Source: an uncultured Marinilabiliaceae bacterium (lineage in GTDB: Bacteria; Bacteroidota; Bacteroidia; Bacteroidales; Marinilabiliaceae). Taken from it: a stretch of DNA of 5,839 bases. Below, piece by piece: positions 1-5,839 of the stretch. Both the position numbers and the translations under genes were made by a program. Location: positions 1-5,839 of the forward strand of contig CAJONN010000117.1 in the NCBI GenBank assembly GCA_905235955.1, read 5' to 3'. The notes beneath the pieces are model-generated. The model ran no database searches, had not been told where the DNA came from, and worked only from the letters and a program-made list of their open reading frames with translations. Each line of letters begins with the position of its first letter. Position 1 is the first letter of the stretch.

Positions 1-485
1 TCACCGTGTGCTATTGAGAGTTCGATAGAACCATTGTTTGTTGTAAAAACAGATGCATATTTACATTTATCTGTCTTCACACTAAGCATTTTCATATCAT
101 CGGTAATAGAATATCCTTGAAACTCTTCCACACACTCGGTTGGTTCTCCGTACTTAATTGTCAGCAAATTTTTTAGCTCTGAATAGTCTCCGTAAAGATA
201 TTGCCATTGCGATTGCTCAGGAAACATAACATCGATTCTACTTACCAAATCTCTATTTTGCATAGTTGCAACGGTAATAGTGCAACTCTTGTGTGCAGCG
301 AAATCACCTTTCAATATAGCAACACCGTCAGAAGAACCATACGAAGTGAACCCTTTGGCTTTCATTTTAGAAACATAAGAACTCAATGTACCATCAATTG
401 GCACACCCTTAAACGTAAGATGTTCTTGTGCAAACGAAAATGTTACATTCAACAATGCGAATATCAGTGTGAAAAATTTTCTCAT
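1..485 (-). CDS. Small secreted protein of unknown function, 3' end cut off by the window edge
   Basis: This gene starts with ATG at 485 and reads to the left edge without a stop, giving 161 residues. The first 20 residues (MRKFFTLIFALLNVTFSFAQ) form a typical signal peptide: two basic residues, a hydrophobic core and a cleavage site near SFA-Q. The mature protein is therefore probably periplasmic or exposed at the outer membrane. There is no lipobox cysteine. The mature part contains HLTFKGVPIDGTL (22-34), a GDF segment (60-62), KYGEPTEC (111-118) and three cysteines (68, 118, 141). I recall similar short secreted proteins annotated as hypothetical in Bacteroides and Prevotella, but I know of no function and do not assign one. 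No Shine-Dalgarno is visible upstream, as expected for this phylum. The 189-bp spacer to the next gene should hold its promoter, but I found no convincing TTTG/TAnnTTTG pair there. Confidence 0.85.
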   Translation of the reverse strand, partial: MRKFFTLIFALLNVTFSFAQEHLTFKGVPIDGTLSSYVSKMKAKGFTSYGSSDGVAILKGDFAAHKSCTITVATMQNRDLVSRIDVMFPEQSQWQYLYGDYSELKNLLTIKYGEPTECVEEFQGYSITDDMKMLSVKTDKCKYASVFTTNNGSIELSIAHG

Positions 486-674
486 AAGCAATTATTATTT
501 AGCGTATATGGAAAAGCAAAAATTATGCCGTTATTACATAACTCAGAAGTTAAATACAAATATCATTTTTATCAAGTATGATAATAGGCTTAATTTATTC
601 CTTTTTTATTGCAGTTTTCTAATCTCCTTGCACGGATTGCCTACCGTCAAACTATCGTAGGGGTATGTTAATTT

Positions 675-1499
675 TTAATTTCCAATTTTCGCATACTCTT
701 CGTCGCTCACGGCTTCGAGCCATTCGTTGCTCTCGGTGCCGCCGGTGGCTACGTGCGTTACAATGTGCTGAAACCAACTGTCTTTCTGTGCACCGTGCCA
801 ATGCTTTACACCTTCGGGAATGTCGATTACGTCGCCGGGATTGAGCGCGATTGCGGGCTTGCCCCATTCCTGATACCAGCCCTTGCCAGATACGCATATC
901 AAAATCTGATGCGCGCCGTGGTGGATGTGCCAATTGTTGCGGCAGCTGGGTTCGAAGGTTACGTTGGAAAATGGCAAAACCGTCTTTTCGCCATCCGTCA
1001 AGTTTTTGGGACTGAGCGGATTGAGGTAACTATTGCCAATAAAATATTGCGCATAGTTAGAGTTGGGATTGCCTTTTTGAAAATCGCTTTTGAGAGTGTA
1101 GCCCTCGGCATCGAGCCAACCACAAAGTTCGTCTACAAGTCTCTGACTGTTACCCATATTTACTGCGCCACGTTTGTGTGCAGCGAGTTGTGGAGCCACG
1201 CCTTTGAGTCCGCTCAATGCCGCCACGGTAACTATTTCGCGATCGCTGTTAGAAAGAATGTCGCCCGCAAAGATGTCGCCAAAAAGGTGCGATTTGAGGT
1301 AGTAGTCGTCTTGCGGACAAAATTCGTAATTAAACGGTTGTCCAGATAGTTGAGTTTGGTTTTTAACGCCGAGTTCATAAGCTTTTTTTGCGTCGTCCCA
1401 CTCAGCGGGGCGAGTCCACGTCTTGCCGTCCTGCCAATTTTGTTGGCGGTTTTGCAGCACTTTGTTTAATACGCCAAGCGCGTTGGGCGGAATCCCCAA
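675..1499 (-). pseudogene. Carboxymuconolactone decarboxylase/cupin fusion protein, 5'-truncated
   Basis: The 274-codon frame encodes the C-terminal part of an AhpD-like carboxymuconolactone decarboxylase (CMD) repeat protein fused to a cupin. Residues about 60-133 form a CMD repeat (HLFGDIFAGDILSNSDREIV, then VTVAALSGLKGVAPQLAAHKRGAVNMGN). Residues about 175-250 are a cupin barrel with metal-ligand-type histidines in WHIHHGAH (191, 193, 194, 197) and PEGVKHWHG (233, 235). Relatives I know of carry a signal peptide and a first CMD repeat of roughly 100 residues before this point. Here the recognisable homology begins at about residue 5 (PNALGVLNKVLQNR). The only start is TTG at 1499, an in-frame TGA lies two codons upstream, and the first internal ATG is residue 115. 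I therefore read it as a 5'-deleted remnant. Because the rest is open and its motifs are intact, a recent event or expression of a shortened protein remains possible. The family is of uncertain substrate, probably a small-molecule oxidoreductase or decarboxylase. No terminator is evident after the TAA. Confidence 0.8.
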
Positions 1500-1506
1500 A
1501 ATTCAG

Positions 1507-1534
1507 GCCACCCTCCAAATCAGAAGGGGGGCTT
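1507..1534. repeat. Short C-rich/G-rich repeat-like patch at the truncation point
   Basis: CCCTCC at 1511-1516 can pair with GGGGGG at 1526-1531 (six pairs, one G-U) around a nine-base loop. The patch ACCCTCCAAATCAGAAGGGG resembles interspersed C-rich/G-rich palindromic units that I recall from intergenic regions of Bacteroidota genomes; that resemblance is from memory. It sits directly upstream of the place where the cupin fusion gene loses homology, so it may mark the rearrangement joint. Confidence 0.3.
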
Positions 1535-1679
1535 ACCGACGGATAAAAACACATAAGTTGCGTGTAATCAACGCTCTACGAATGTCTCTTGAGGTTTAGC
1601 GGACAGTAATAAATTGCTTTTTTAGCAATGCTGTATTTCATTTAAACGGGCAGACACATGGTCTGCCTGTTTATTTTTT
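1535..1679 (+). ncRNA. Possible small RNA ending in the orphan plus-strand terminator
   Basis: No plus-strand protein gene exists here, yet a strong plus-strand terminator closes the interval. Before it lies a local hairpin, ATTGCT (1613-1618) with AGCAAT (1624-1629) around five T, and the flanking ACAG (1603-1606) can pair with CTGT (1631-1634). GCGT/ACGC pairing around 1560-1574 is also possible. I could not match it to tmRNA, RNase P, SRP or 6S RNA, and no clean TAnnTTTG promoter was found, so the 5' end is a guess. It could instead be the tail of a deleted gene. Confidence 0.25.
1644..1679 (+). terminator. Strong rho-independent terminator, plus strand
   Basis: A 12-bp stem is formed by AAACGGGCAGAC (1644-1655) and GTCTGCCTGTTT (1661-1672) with one G-U pair and loop ACATG. 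It is followed by A and six T (1674-1679). The T-run is only on the plus strand; on the minus strand the stem is followed by AAATG. It therefore terminates rightward transcription, although no rightward gene precedes it in this window. Confidence 0.75.
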
Positions 1680-1710
1680 CGATATTGTGTTTTGTATTAT
1701 TTGTACAACT

Positions 1711-1745
1711 AAAAACCCCGCCAACTCTAAATTGACGGGGTTTTT
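1711..1745 (-). terminator. Terminator of the PEP carboxykinase gene
   Basis: CCCCG (1716-1720) pairs with CGGGG (1736-1740), and after a C/A mismatch CAA (1722-1724) pairs with TTG (1732-1734), leaving a seven-base loop. The stem is flanked by AAAAA (1711-1715) and TTTTT (1741-1745), which makes it bidirectional in principle. It starts about 20 bases beyond the TAA of the carboxykinase gene, so its main role should be ending that leftward transcript. Confidence 0.85.
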
Positions 1746-1765
1746 TGAATGTATGGGATATTTAT

Positions 1766-4700
1766 TTATCCTTTGTAGATTGGGTCGGCACCAATAGTAC
1801 CAACAAGTCGGTTGACGTACTCATCGGTTTTGAAATATGCTATGCGTTCTTTGAGCTTAGCTATCTTGTAGTCGATGCGCAAGTCGTTGAGATAGTACTG
1901 ATTCTCAGGGCGGCTCTTGAAGTCTTCGATGTAGGCAAGTTGTTTTTCTGCTTGCTCTATGTCGATTTGTTGCTTGCGAATCAGGCGTTCTTTGTACCAA
2001 TCGCTATTGATTACATAGTCGCGGTCGAAGAGTTTGCGAATCTCTGGGTCGTCAATGGTTTTGCCTTCATATTCGCCGTATGCCATAATGTAGAGCAGTG
2101 CTTTGAATGGTGGTATGGCAGCATCTACGCAGCCCTCTTCAAAGTAGCGGAGTGCCACTTTGCGCTGAGCTTCAACAATGTTGTTTATGCCATCAACAAA
2201 GTCGTCCATGCTTTGCAATTCGGGGCGTAGCATCTCTTCGTCAAACACTGCCAAAGGTTCGTCGAAGAGGCGGTTCATACAGCGGAATGCAAAATTCTCA
2301 GTTATGCGGTAGCCAAGGCGGCTGGCAAGTACTTTTTGTCCGTTATACTCAAAGTCTTCAAGTTTTTCGAGGCATTTGTGCTTGATGAGGAGCTTAGCAT
2401 CGCGGTCTTCTGGCACCATGCGAGCCCATATTTCAGGTATGAGTATCGATATGTCATGGTCGAAACGTTTCTGACCGATGTGTCCGGCTGCTGATGTAAA
2501 GCCCTGATAACCAGTGAGTATGAAGCAAAGTAGTGCGTTGTTCATATCGGTTGTAGGCGATAGCATATTGAACGGACCTTTGGTGAGTGCGCCTTCGCTA
2601 CCTGCGCCTGTTGTTGATGGTGATTTGCCAGTGAGTGAGCAAGTGAAGTCCATAAACAACTCGGGCAATTCTTGGTAGTGGATAGGGTTGTAGACGCTCA
2701 GCGGACGGATGCCAGCTTTTTTGTCGGCTGGGTTGTTGCGTCGGCCGGGCATTACAGCGTTGACTACGTTTATTACTGGGTCAGAAGGTTGTATTTTGCG
2801 GTGTAGGCGCATACCTACTTCGGCCAAATATGTGTCGATGTTTTCTACTGAGTTTTTGTTGAACTGCAAGTAGCGTGGGTTTTTAGAACGTGCGCCCTTC
2901 ACGATGCGAGTGTGCGAAGGTACGATGAAGTATTCGTCGTCGCTATCAATGAAGCCTTTTACAAGGTCTTTTACAGGTTGTGTGTAGAGGTCGAAGTTGA
3001 TAGCATCTTCCATCAGAGCTCGCGCATCGTCTTTGGTCATTGGCTCGTAGTTGGTGATGAAGGTGCCGGGCTTGCACATGTCAGCCTCAGCCTCTTTGTC
3101 GTAGCCACGGTTGATGGCTTCGTCGGGGCGTTGGAAGAGTCGGCGTTCGCAGTTGTCAACAATTTTTACGCTCGGATTGTTGAATTTGGGGTTGCGATGT
3201 TTTATCTCATTGGCTGGCACTGTTATGCTGGCAGTGATGTCGTCTTCTACCTGTATTTTGAGACTCGGAACGAAGTCAGAGCGCAGTTTGTTGAGGCGCC
3301 AGTTGCCATCGGCATTGAAGCCAATGCGCACGTATGTACCAATTACACGACGGTTTTTATAGAGCAGTGATGTACCGGGGCGACCATTGATGAACTCTAC
3401 GCTCATATATGATCTCCAGTTGGCTTTTTCTTCTTCGGTGTGTGTGTGTCGTTTTACGTAGAGTGCCAGTGAGCGTATGTGCTCAGGTATGCTACGTAAG
3501 AAGTTGTTGTACTCGTCGTTGTAGAGGTCTGATGGGGTGAGCAGTTTGACGCACGAGCCCAAAGTACGTTTTGAGCTAAGGAATGAGCGTGAAGGTGCTG
3601 CATCGGGGTCTACTACTTTCCAACGATGTGTGTAGTCGTAGTTGATGATTTCATCGGTTTTGCGGAAGTCTTCTTCGATGTTGACAACGTTGAATGGTCC
3701 ATATATAATGGCGTTTTGCATCGATTTGGATATTTCAGACTTGCCACCGCCTGATACTGTACACGGTTTGTGGCACAATATGCCTTCAGGGCGTGTGTTG
3801 ATGATGCGCCACGAGGGTTGTTGTGGGTGGCGTTCGAGGCGCATTTTGTTGCCCGATGGGTGTACGTATATTTTGTCGGGCGAGAGTGGTATGGATTTCT
3901 CTTGTCCGTTGTGCATCCACGAGATTTTGGTTTTGTCTATCAGAATGTTGGCTTGCTCTGATATGTAGATGATGCTTGGATATTTTTTGTCAACTGCATA
4001 TCCTTCAGGCATTATCTCTACGCGGTCGCGTAGTAGGCTCATTGCCTCTTCAAAGGTGTAGATGCCATCAAGTTTCTTTATGAAGTTTTCGGCTGAGATG
4101 TTGTCGCTCCACAGTCCTTGTGGGAAGGCTATTGCGCCACCAGCATGTTCTTCTTCAGCGAGTCCGTAGAGGTTGGCTGAATAGTTTATTTGTGTCTTGA
4201 TTTCTTTTTTGGCGTAGCCGAAATAGTTGTCGGCAATGATGGTTACTACAACGCCACGTTCATCGCGGCAAGTTATTTTGAATGAGCCACCATCGTTGTA
4301 TATCTCAGAGTCTTCGCGCCAGCACATGCCTTCTTTTCTTTGGCGTTCAGTTGCATCGTCGTAGTGCGGAAGTCCGAGGTCTTTCTTTTTTAGTTGCAGA
4401 CATTGTGGTGCAAATATTATGCAACCGGTATGTCCTGTCCAGTGGTCGATGTCGAGAGCTGCATCGTTTTCGGCCAAGTTGTGGTCGCCAGCGTTGCCAA
4501 ATATGGTTTCAACAAAGTCGAGCGAACTTACGAGGCTACCCGGTGCGAAGAGGTGGCACTCCATACTTTTTTCTGGTATGATGCCTTTTACCTCTGGCAC
4601 TACCAATGGTCTTACGAGTAGGCTTACCATTACGTGTGCCTTGTCTTCTTGGTTGGCTGTGAAAGGTAATATTTGCAGCTCTTCTGAAGGGTGCAATGCG

Positions 4701-5233
4701 GCTTCGAGGAGGCGAGCAAATGTAACCTTTGGCACGGCTTTTTTGTCGAGCGGAATAGGTAGTCCGCCTTCAACTATGTGGAATGTGCCTTTTGTGGTGC
4801 GACGGTCGTTGGCGGGGTTGTTGAGTATGCCTTGTGCTACGCGATATGTGCTCACGTATTTGCCAAAGAATGAGTTGGCATTGGGCGGAAGGCTTATTTC
4901 GCGTGCTAATCCTTTTTGGTTGAGTACCAATGTGTCGTTCGGCAGTCGGCATTCCTCAGGCTTTTTAACGTCTTTCAGATAGTCGTCAATAAAGTTTTGG
5001 ATGCGTTGGTCGATAGGCGATTGGTGGTCGCCAAGTAGGCGCGTTTTTTCGCGAAAGCTGTTTATGAAGTCGCCAGTGAGTGCTATGAACTTTGAGTTGG
5101 CCAATTTATTTTCGGCGTTCTCCTCGTCATGGAACAAAGGCTGGCCAAGTGATGCGAGCTGCAGGTTGACATATTGTATCATGTCTTTCCTGTCTTTGCG
5201 CTCTGCTTTCTTTTTTAGCGAATCAGTCTTCAT
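1766..5233 (-). CDS. PPi-type phosphoenolpyruvate carboxykinase (diphosphate), EC 4.1.1.38
   Basis: The 1155-residue cytoplasmic protein has no signal peptide or membrane segment. The family interconverts PEP + CO2 + Pi and oxaloacetate + PPi, saving phosphate-bond energy in the carboxylation step towards succinate or propionate. I assign it by length (known PPi-PEPCKs from Entamoeba and Propionibacterium are about 1100-1150 residues, far longer than the roughly 530-620 residue ATP or GTP enzymes) and by remembered hallmark stretches. These are NYFGYAKKEIKTQINYSANL (336-355) followed by EEEHAGGAIAFP (360-371), the glycine-rich loop CTVSGGGKSEISK (491-503), a second Gly/Ser/Thr-rich stretch LTGKSPSTTGAGSEG (867-881), and TGYQGFTSAAGHIG (907-920). 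Residues about 1085-1135 look like charged helices. The start is ATG at 5233; an alternative at Met18 would remove only a very basic 17-residue tail. There is no Shine-Dalgarno, and the upstream bases are A-rich. It is a single-gene unit with its own promoter candidate and terminator. The ORF itself is certain; the family call comes from recall, not a search. Confidence 0.8.
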   Translation of the reverse strand: MKTDSLKKKAERKDRKDMIQYVNLQLASLGQPLFHDEENAENKLANSKFIALTGDFINSFREKTRLLGDHQSPIDQRIQNFIDDYLKDVKKPEECRLPNDTLVLNQKGLAREISLPPNANSFFGKYVSTYRVAQGILNNPANDRRTTKGTFHIVEGGLPIPLDKKAVPKVTFARLLEAALHPSEELQILPFTANQEDKAHVMVSLLVRPLVVPEVKGIIPEKSMECHLFAPGSLVSSLDFVETIFGNAGDHNLAENDAALDIDHWTGHTGCIIFAPQCLQLKKKDLGLPHYDDATERQRKEGMCWREDSEIYNDGGSFKITCRDERGVVVTIIADNYFGYAKKEIKTQINYSANLYGLAEEEHAGGAIAFPQGLWSDNISAENFIKKLDGIYTFEEAMSLLRDRVEIMPEGYAVDKKYPSIIYISEQANILIDKTKISWMHNGQEKSIPLSPDKIYVHPSGNKMRLERHPQQPSWRIINTRPEGILCHKPCTVSGGGKSEISKSMQNAIIYGPFNVVNIEEDFRKTDEIINYDYTHRWKVVDPDAAPSRSFLSSKRTLGSCVKLLTPSDLYNDEYNNFLRSIPEHIRSLALYVKRHTHTEEEKANWRSYMSVEFINGRPGTSLLYKNRRVIGTYVRIGFNADGNWRLNKLRSDFVPSLKIQVEDDITASITVPANEIKHRNPKFNNPSVKIVDNCERRLFQRPDEAINRGYDKEAEADMCKPGTFITNYEPMTKDDARALMEDAINFDLYTQPVKDLVKGFIDSDDEYFIVPSHTRIVKGARSKNPRYLQFNKNSVENIDTYLAEVGMRLHRKIQPSDPVINVVNAVMPGRRNNPADKKAGIRPLSVYNPIHYQELPELFMDFTCSLTGKSPSTTGAGSEGALTKGPFNMLSPTTDMNNALLCFILTGYQGFTSAAGHIGQKRFDHDISILIPEIWARMVPEDRDAKLLIKHKCLEKLEDFEYNGQKVLASRLGYRITENFAFRCMNRLFDEPLAVFDEEMLRPELQSMDDFVDGINNIVEAQRKVALRYFEEGCVDAAIPPFKALLYIMAYGEYEGKTIDDPEIRKLFDRDYVINSDWYKERLIRKQQIDIEQAEKQLAYIEDFKSRPENQYYLNDLRIDYKIAKLKERIAYFKTDEYVNRLVGTIGADPIYKG

Positions 5234-5528
5234 ATATTTTGTTTGAGTGTGTTATTTTTTCGGTTTTATTGCAGTCTATTTGCCCCCAAAGTTATAAAAA
5301 CATTTGGCTTCTTGTAGTCTTGTGGGGTGTATCTTTTGCTGTTGTTGCTATTTATTTTTCTCTTTTGTTGTATTGCTATTTTGTTTTTGTTCAATTATTT
5401 AATCATATATGGCTATTTGTTTATTTTATTACTAAAAATTGCAAAAATGGTTTTTTGTGTTGTTACGGCTTTTGTATGAGTGTGGAATTTGGGTTTTGTG
5501 ATTATTGTTGTATCTCAGTCACCCTTTT
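5234..5528 (-). other. Gene-free promoter/leader region with extreme strand bias
   Basis: No credible gene lies here. The plus strand is dominated by T and G: in 5311-5400 I count 55 T, 17 G, 9 A and 9 C. The leftward transcript from this DNA would be A/C-rich and probably unstructured. A plus-strand frame at 5239-5568 encodes only a Phe/Leu/Val/Cys-rich string, which the T bias explains, so I do not call it. CCCTTTTAGGG at 5522-5532 is a minor hairpin at the right end that overlaps the inverted repeat. Confidence 0.6.
5287..5294 (-). promoter_or_regulatory. Candidate Bacteroidota -7 box of the PEP carboxykinase gene
   Basis: Read on the minus strand, the bases are TAACTTTG, an exact match to the TAnnTTTG -7 element used by the primary sigma factor of Bacteroidota. 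It lies about 53 bases before the ATG at 5233, giving a leader of roughly 45 bases. No TTTG stands at the expected -33 distance (the minus-strand bases there read CTACAAG), so only half of the promoter is supported. Confidence 0.45.
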
Positions 5529-5628
5529 AGGGCTTATTTTTTTGTACGTTTTTATTTGCGAAACTTGAGTTGTTTATTTGATTATAACTCAAGTTTCGCA
5601 AGTAAAAACGTACTGCAAACAAGTCCCT
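5529..5628. repeat. Long inverted repeat with 28-nt near-identical core arms
   Basis: The core arms are 5544-5571 and 5586-5613. Both read GTACGTTTTTA, then T or C, then TTGCGAAACTTGAGTT when the second arm is reverse-complemented, so there is one difference in 28 and it is a G-U pair in RNA. The loop is 14 bases of AT-rich DNA. Pairing continues imperfectly outward to AGGG at 5529-5532 and CCCT at 5625-5628. No T-run follows on either strand, so it is not a standard terminator. It may be a MITE-like or cruciform-forming element. Confidence 0.85.
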
Positions 5629-5649
5629 ATATACGGCCTTTTCATTAGT

Positions 5650-5688
5650 CTTTTACTTTTTCTTTCCGCAAGAAAAAGTAACAAAAAG
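5650..5688. repeat. Hairpin with perfect 10-bp stem
   Basis: ACTTTTTCTT (5655-5664) pairs perfectly with AAGAAAAAGT (5670-5679) around the loop TCCGC. CTTTT (5650-5654) and AAAAG (5684-5688) extend it past a four-base bulge on the right. The unit resembles intergenic repeats I recall from Prevotella and related genomes, often next to the kind of sequence found at 5691-5839 here. Confidence 0.7.
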
Positions 5689-5690
5689 AA

Positions 5691-5839
5691 CTCGTCGCTG
5701 TTGCCACTCCGCTAAAAATTATCTGCGCTCCGCTAAACGATTTAAACTCGCTTCGCTCAAACAGAAAATCGTTTCGGGCGCTTCGCTACGATAATTTTCT
5801 TAACGCTCCGTGCCAAAGGCGACAACCGCGAGGTGAAAA
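5691..5839. repeat. Nested imperfect palindrome with recurring CTCCGCT/CTTCGCT motif; may run past the edge
   Basis: Three nested arm pairs share one axis. CTCGTCGCTGTTGCC (5691-5705) pairs imperfectly with GGCGACAACCGCGAG (5818-5832), matching at 11 of 15. AAAATTATC (5715-5723) pairs exactly with GATAATTTT (5790-5798). AAACGATTT (5735-5743) pairs exactly with AAATCGTTT (5766-5774). Between the arms a short unit recurs in direct orientation: ACTCCGCTA, GCTCCGCTA, GCTTCGCTC, GCTTCGCTA, GCTCCGTG. No open frame or RNA family fits. It looks like a non-coding interspersed repeat, and the final bases suggest it may continue beyond 5839. Confidence 0.75.

Noticed and set aside
517..526. ATAATTTTTG on the minus strand as -7 box for the secreted-protein gene
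   Set aside because: The spacing is one base too long for TAnnTTTG and no TTTG lies at the -33 distance.
638..661. CCTAC/GTAGG hairpin after the cupin gene stop as a terminator
   Set aside because: The stem is only five base pairs and no T-run follows on the minus strand.
753..1349. Plus-strand 198-codon frame opposite the cupin fusion gene
   Set aside because: The minus-strand frame has clear CMD and cupin motifs; the plus frame is its antisense shadow with no recognisable motif.
1518..1541. Similarity of CAGAAGGGGGGCTTA to the 3' conserved segment of RNase P RNA
   Set aside because: The matching 5' conserved segment and the rest of the RNA are absent, and the upstream DNA is the cupin gene; the match is short and best seen as chance or as part of the repeat patch.
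1539..1599. Short plus-strand peptide frame YRRIKTHKLRVINALRMSLEV ending in TAG
   Set aside because: It has no start codon in a suitable place and no family I can name, and it is too short to support as a gene; at most it is a scrap of a deleted one.
4419..4982. Plus-strand 187-codon frame inside the carboxykinase gene
   Set aside because: It is antisense to a well-supported 1155-residue protein and rich in residues expected from reverse reading.
5239..5568. Plus-strand 109-codon frame that looks like a membrane protein
   Set aside because: Its hydrophobicity follows from the T-rich strand, it overlaps the promoter of the minus-strand gene and ends inside the inverted repeat, and it shows no family feature.
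5544..5613. The long inverted repeat as a rho-independent terminator
   Set aside because: The plus strand continues with TGCAAAC and the minus strand with a run of A, so neither side has a T-tract.
5691..5832. CRISPR array based on the recurring CTCCGCT unit
   Set aside because: The unit is only about 7-8 bases long with irregular spacing and variation, and it is embedded in inverted repeats; there are no repeat-spacer units.

Overview
The window looks like chromosomal DNA from a Bacteroidota member, most likely order Bacteroidales. Three things suggest this. The gene starts lack a Shine-Dalgarno sequence. A TAnnTTTG-type -7 box lies upstream of the largest gene. The protein families seen (a small secreted protein, a carboxymuconolactone decarboxylase/cupin fusion and a very large PPi-type PEP carboxykinase) are ones I associate with gut and oral Bacteroidales. 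No species can be named from the sequence.

Layout, left to right; all protein genes are on the minus strand. Positions 1-485 hold the 5' part of a gene for a small secreted protein that runs off the left edge. Positions 486-674 are an AT-rich spacer with no gene. Positions 675-1499 are the 3' part of a carboxymuconolactone decarboxylase/cupin fusion gene that has lost its 5' end: an in-frame TGA lies two codons before the first usable TTG, and the signal peptide and first AhpD-like repeat are missing. Positions 1500-1765 are non-coding. They hold a C-rich/G-rich repeat-like patch at the truncation point, a possible plus-strand small RNA, an orphan plus-strand terminator, and the minus-strand terminator of the next gene. 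Positions 1766-5233 encode a 1155-residue protein that I assign to PPi-type phosphoenolpyruvate carboxykinase. It would interconvert PEP + CO2 + Pi and oxaloacetate + PPi at the junction of glycolysis with the reductive succinate/propionate branch.

Positions 5234-5839 carry no credible gene. The first half is a strongly T/G-biased promoter and leader region for the carboxykinase. The second half is a mosaic of inverted repeats: a pair of about 43-nt arms (28 nt nearly identical), a separate perfect 10-bp hairpin, and a roughly 140-nt nested imperfect palindrome studded with a CTCCGCT/CTTCGCT motif, which may continue past the right edge.

The three genes do not form an obvious operon. The carboxykinase has its own promoter candidate and terminator, and the other two are separated by non-coding gaps. 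I found no defence system, CRISPR array, transposase, rRNA or tRNA. The most unusual material is the repeat mosaic at the right end and the rearranged interval at 1490-1680.
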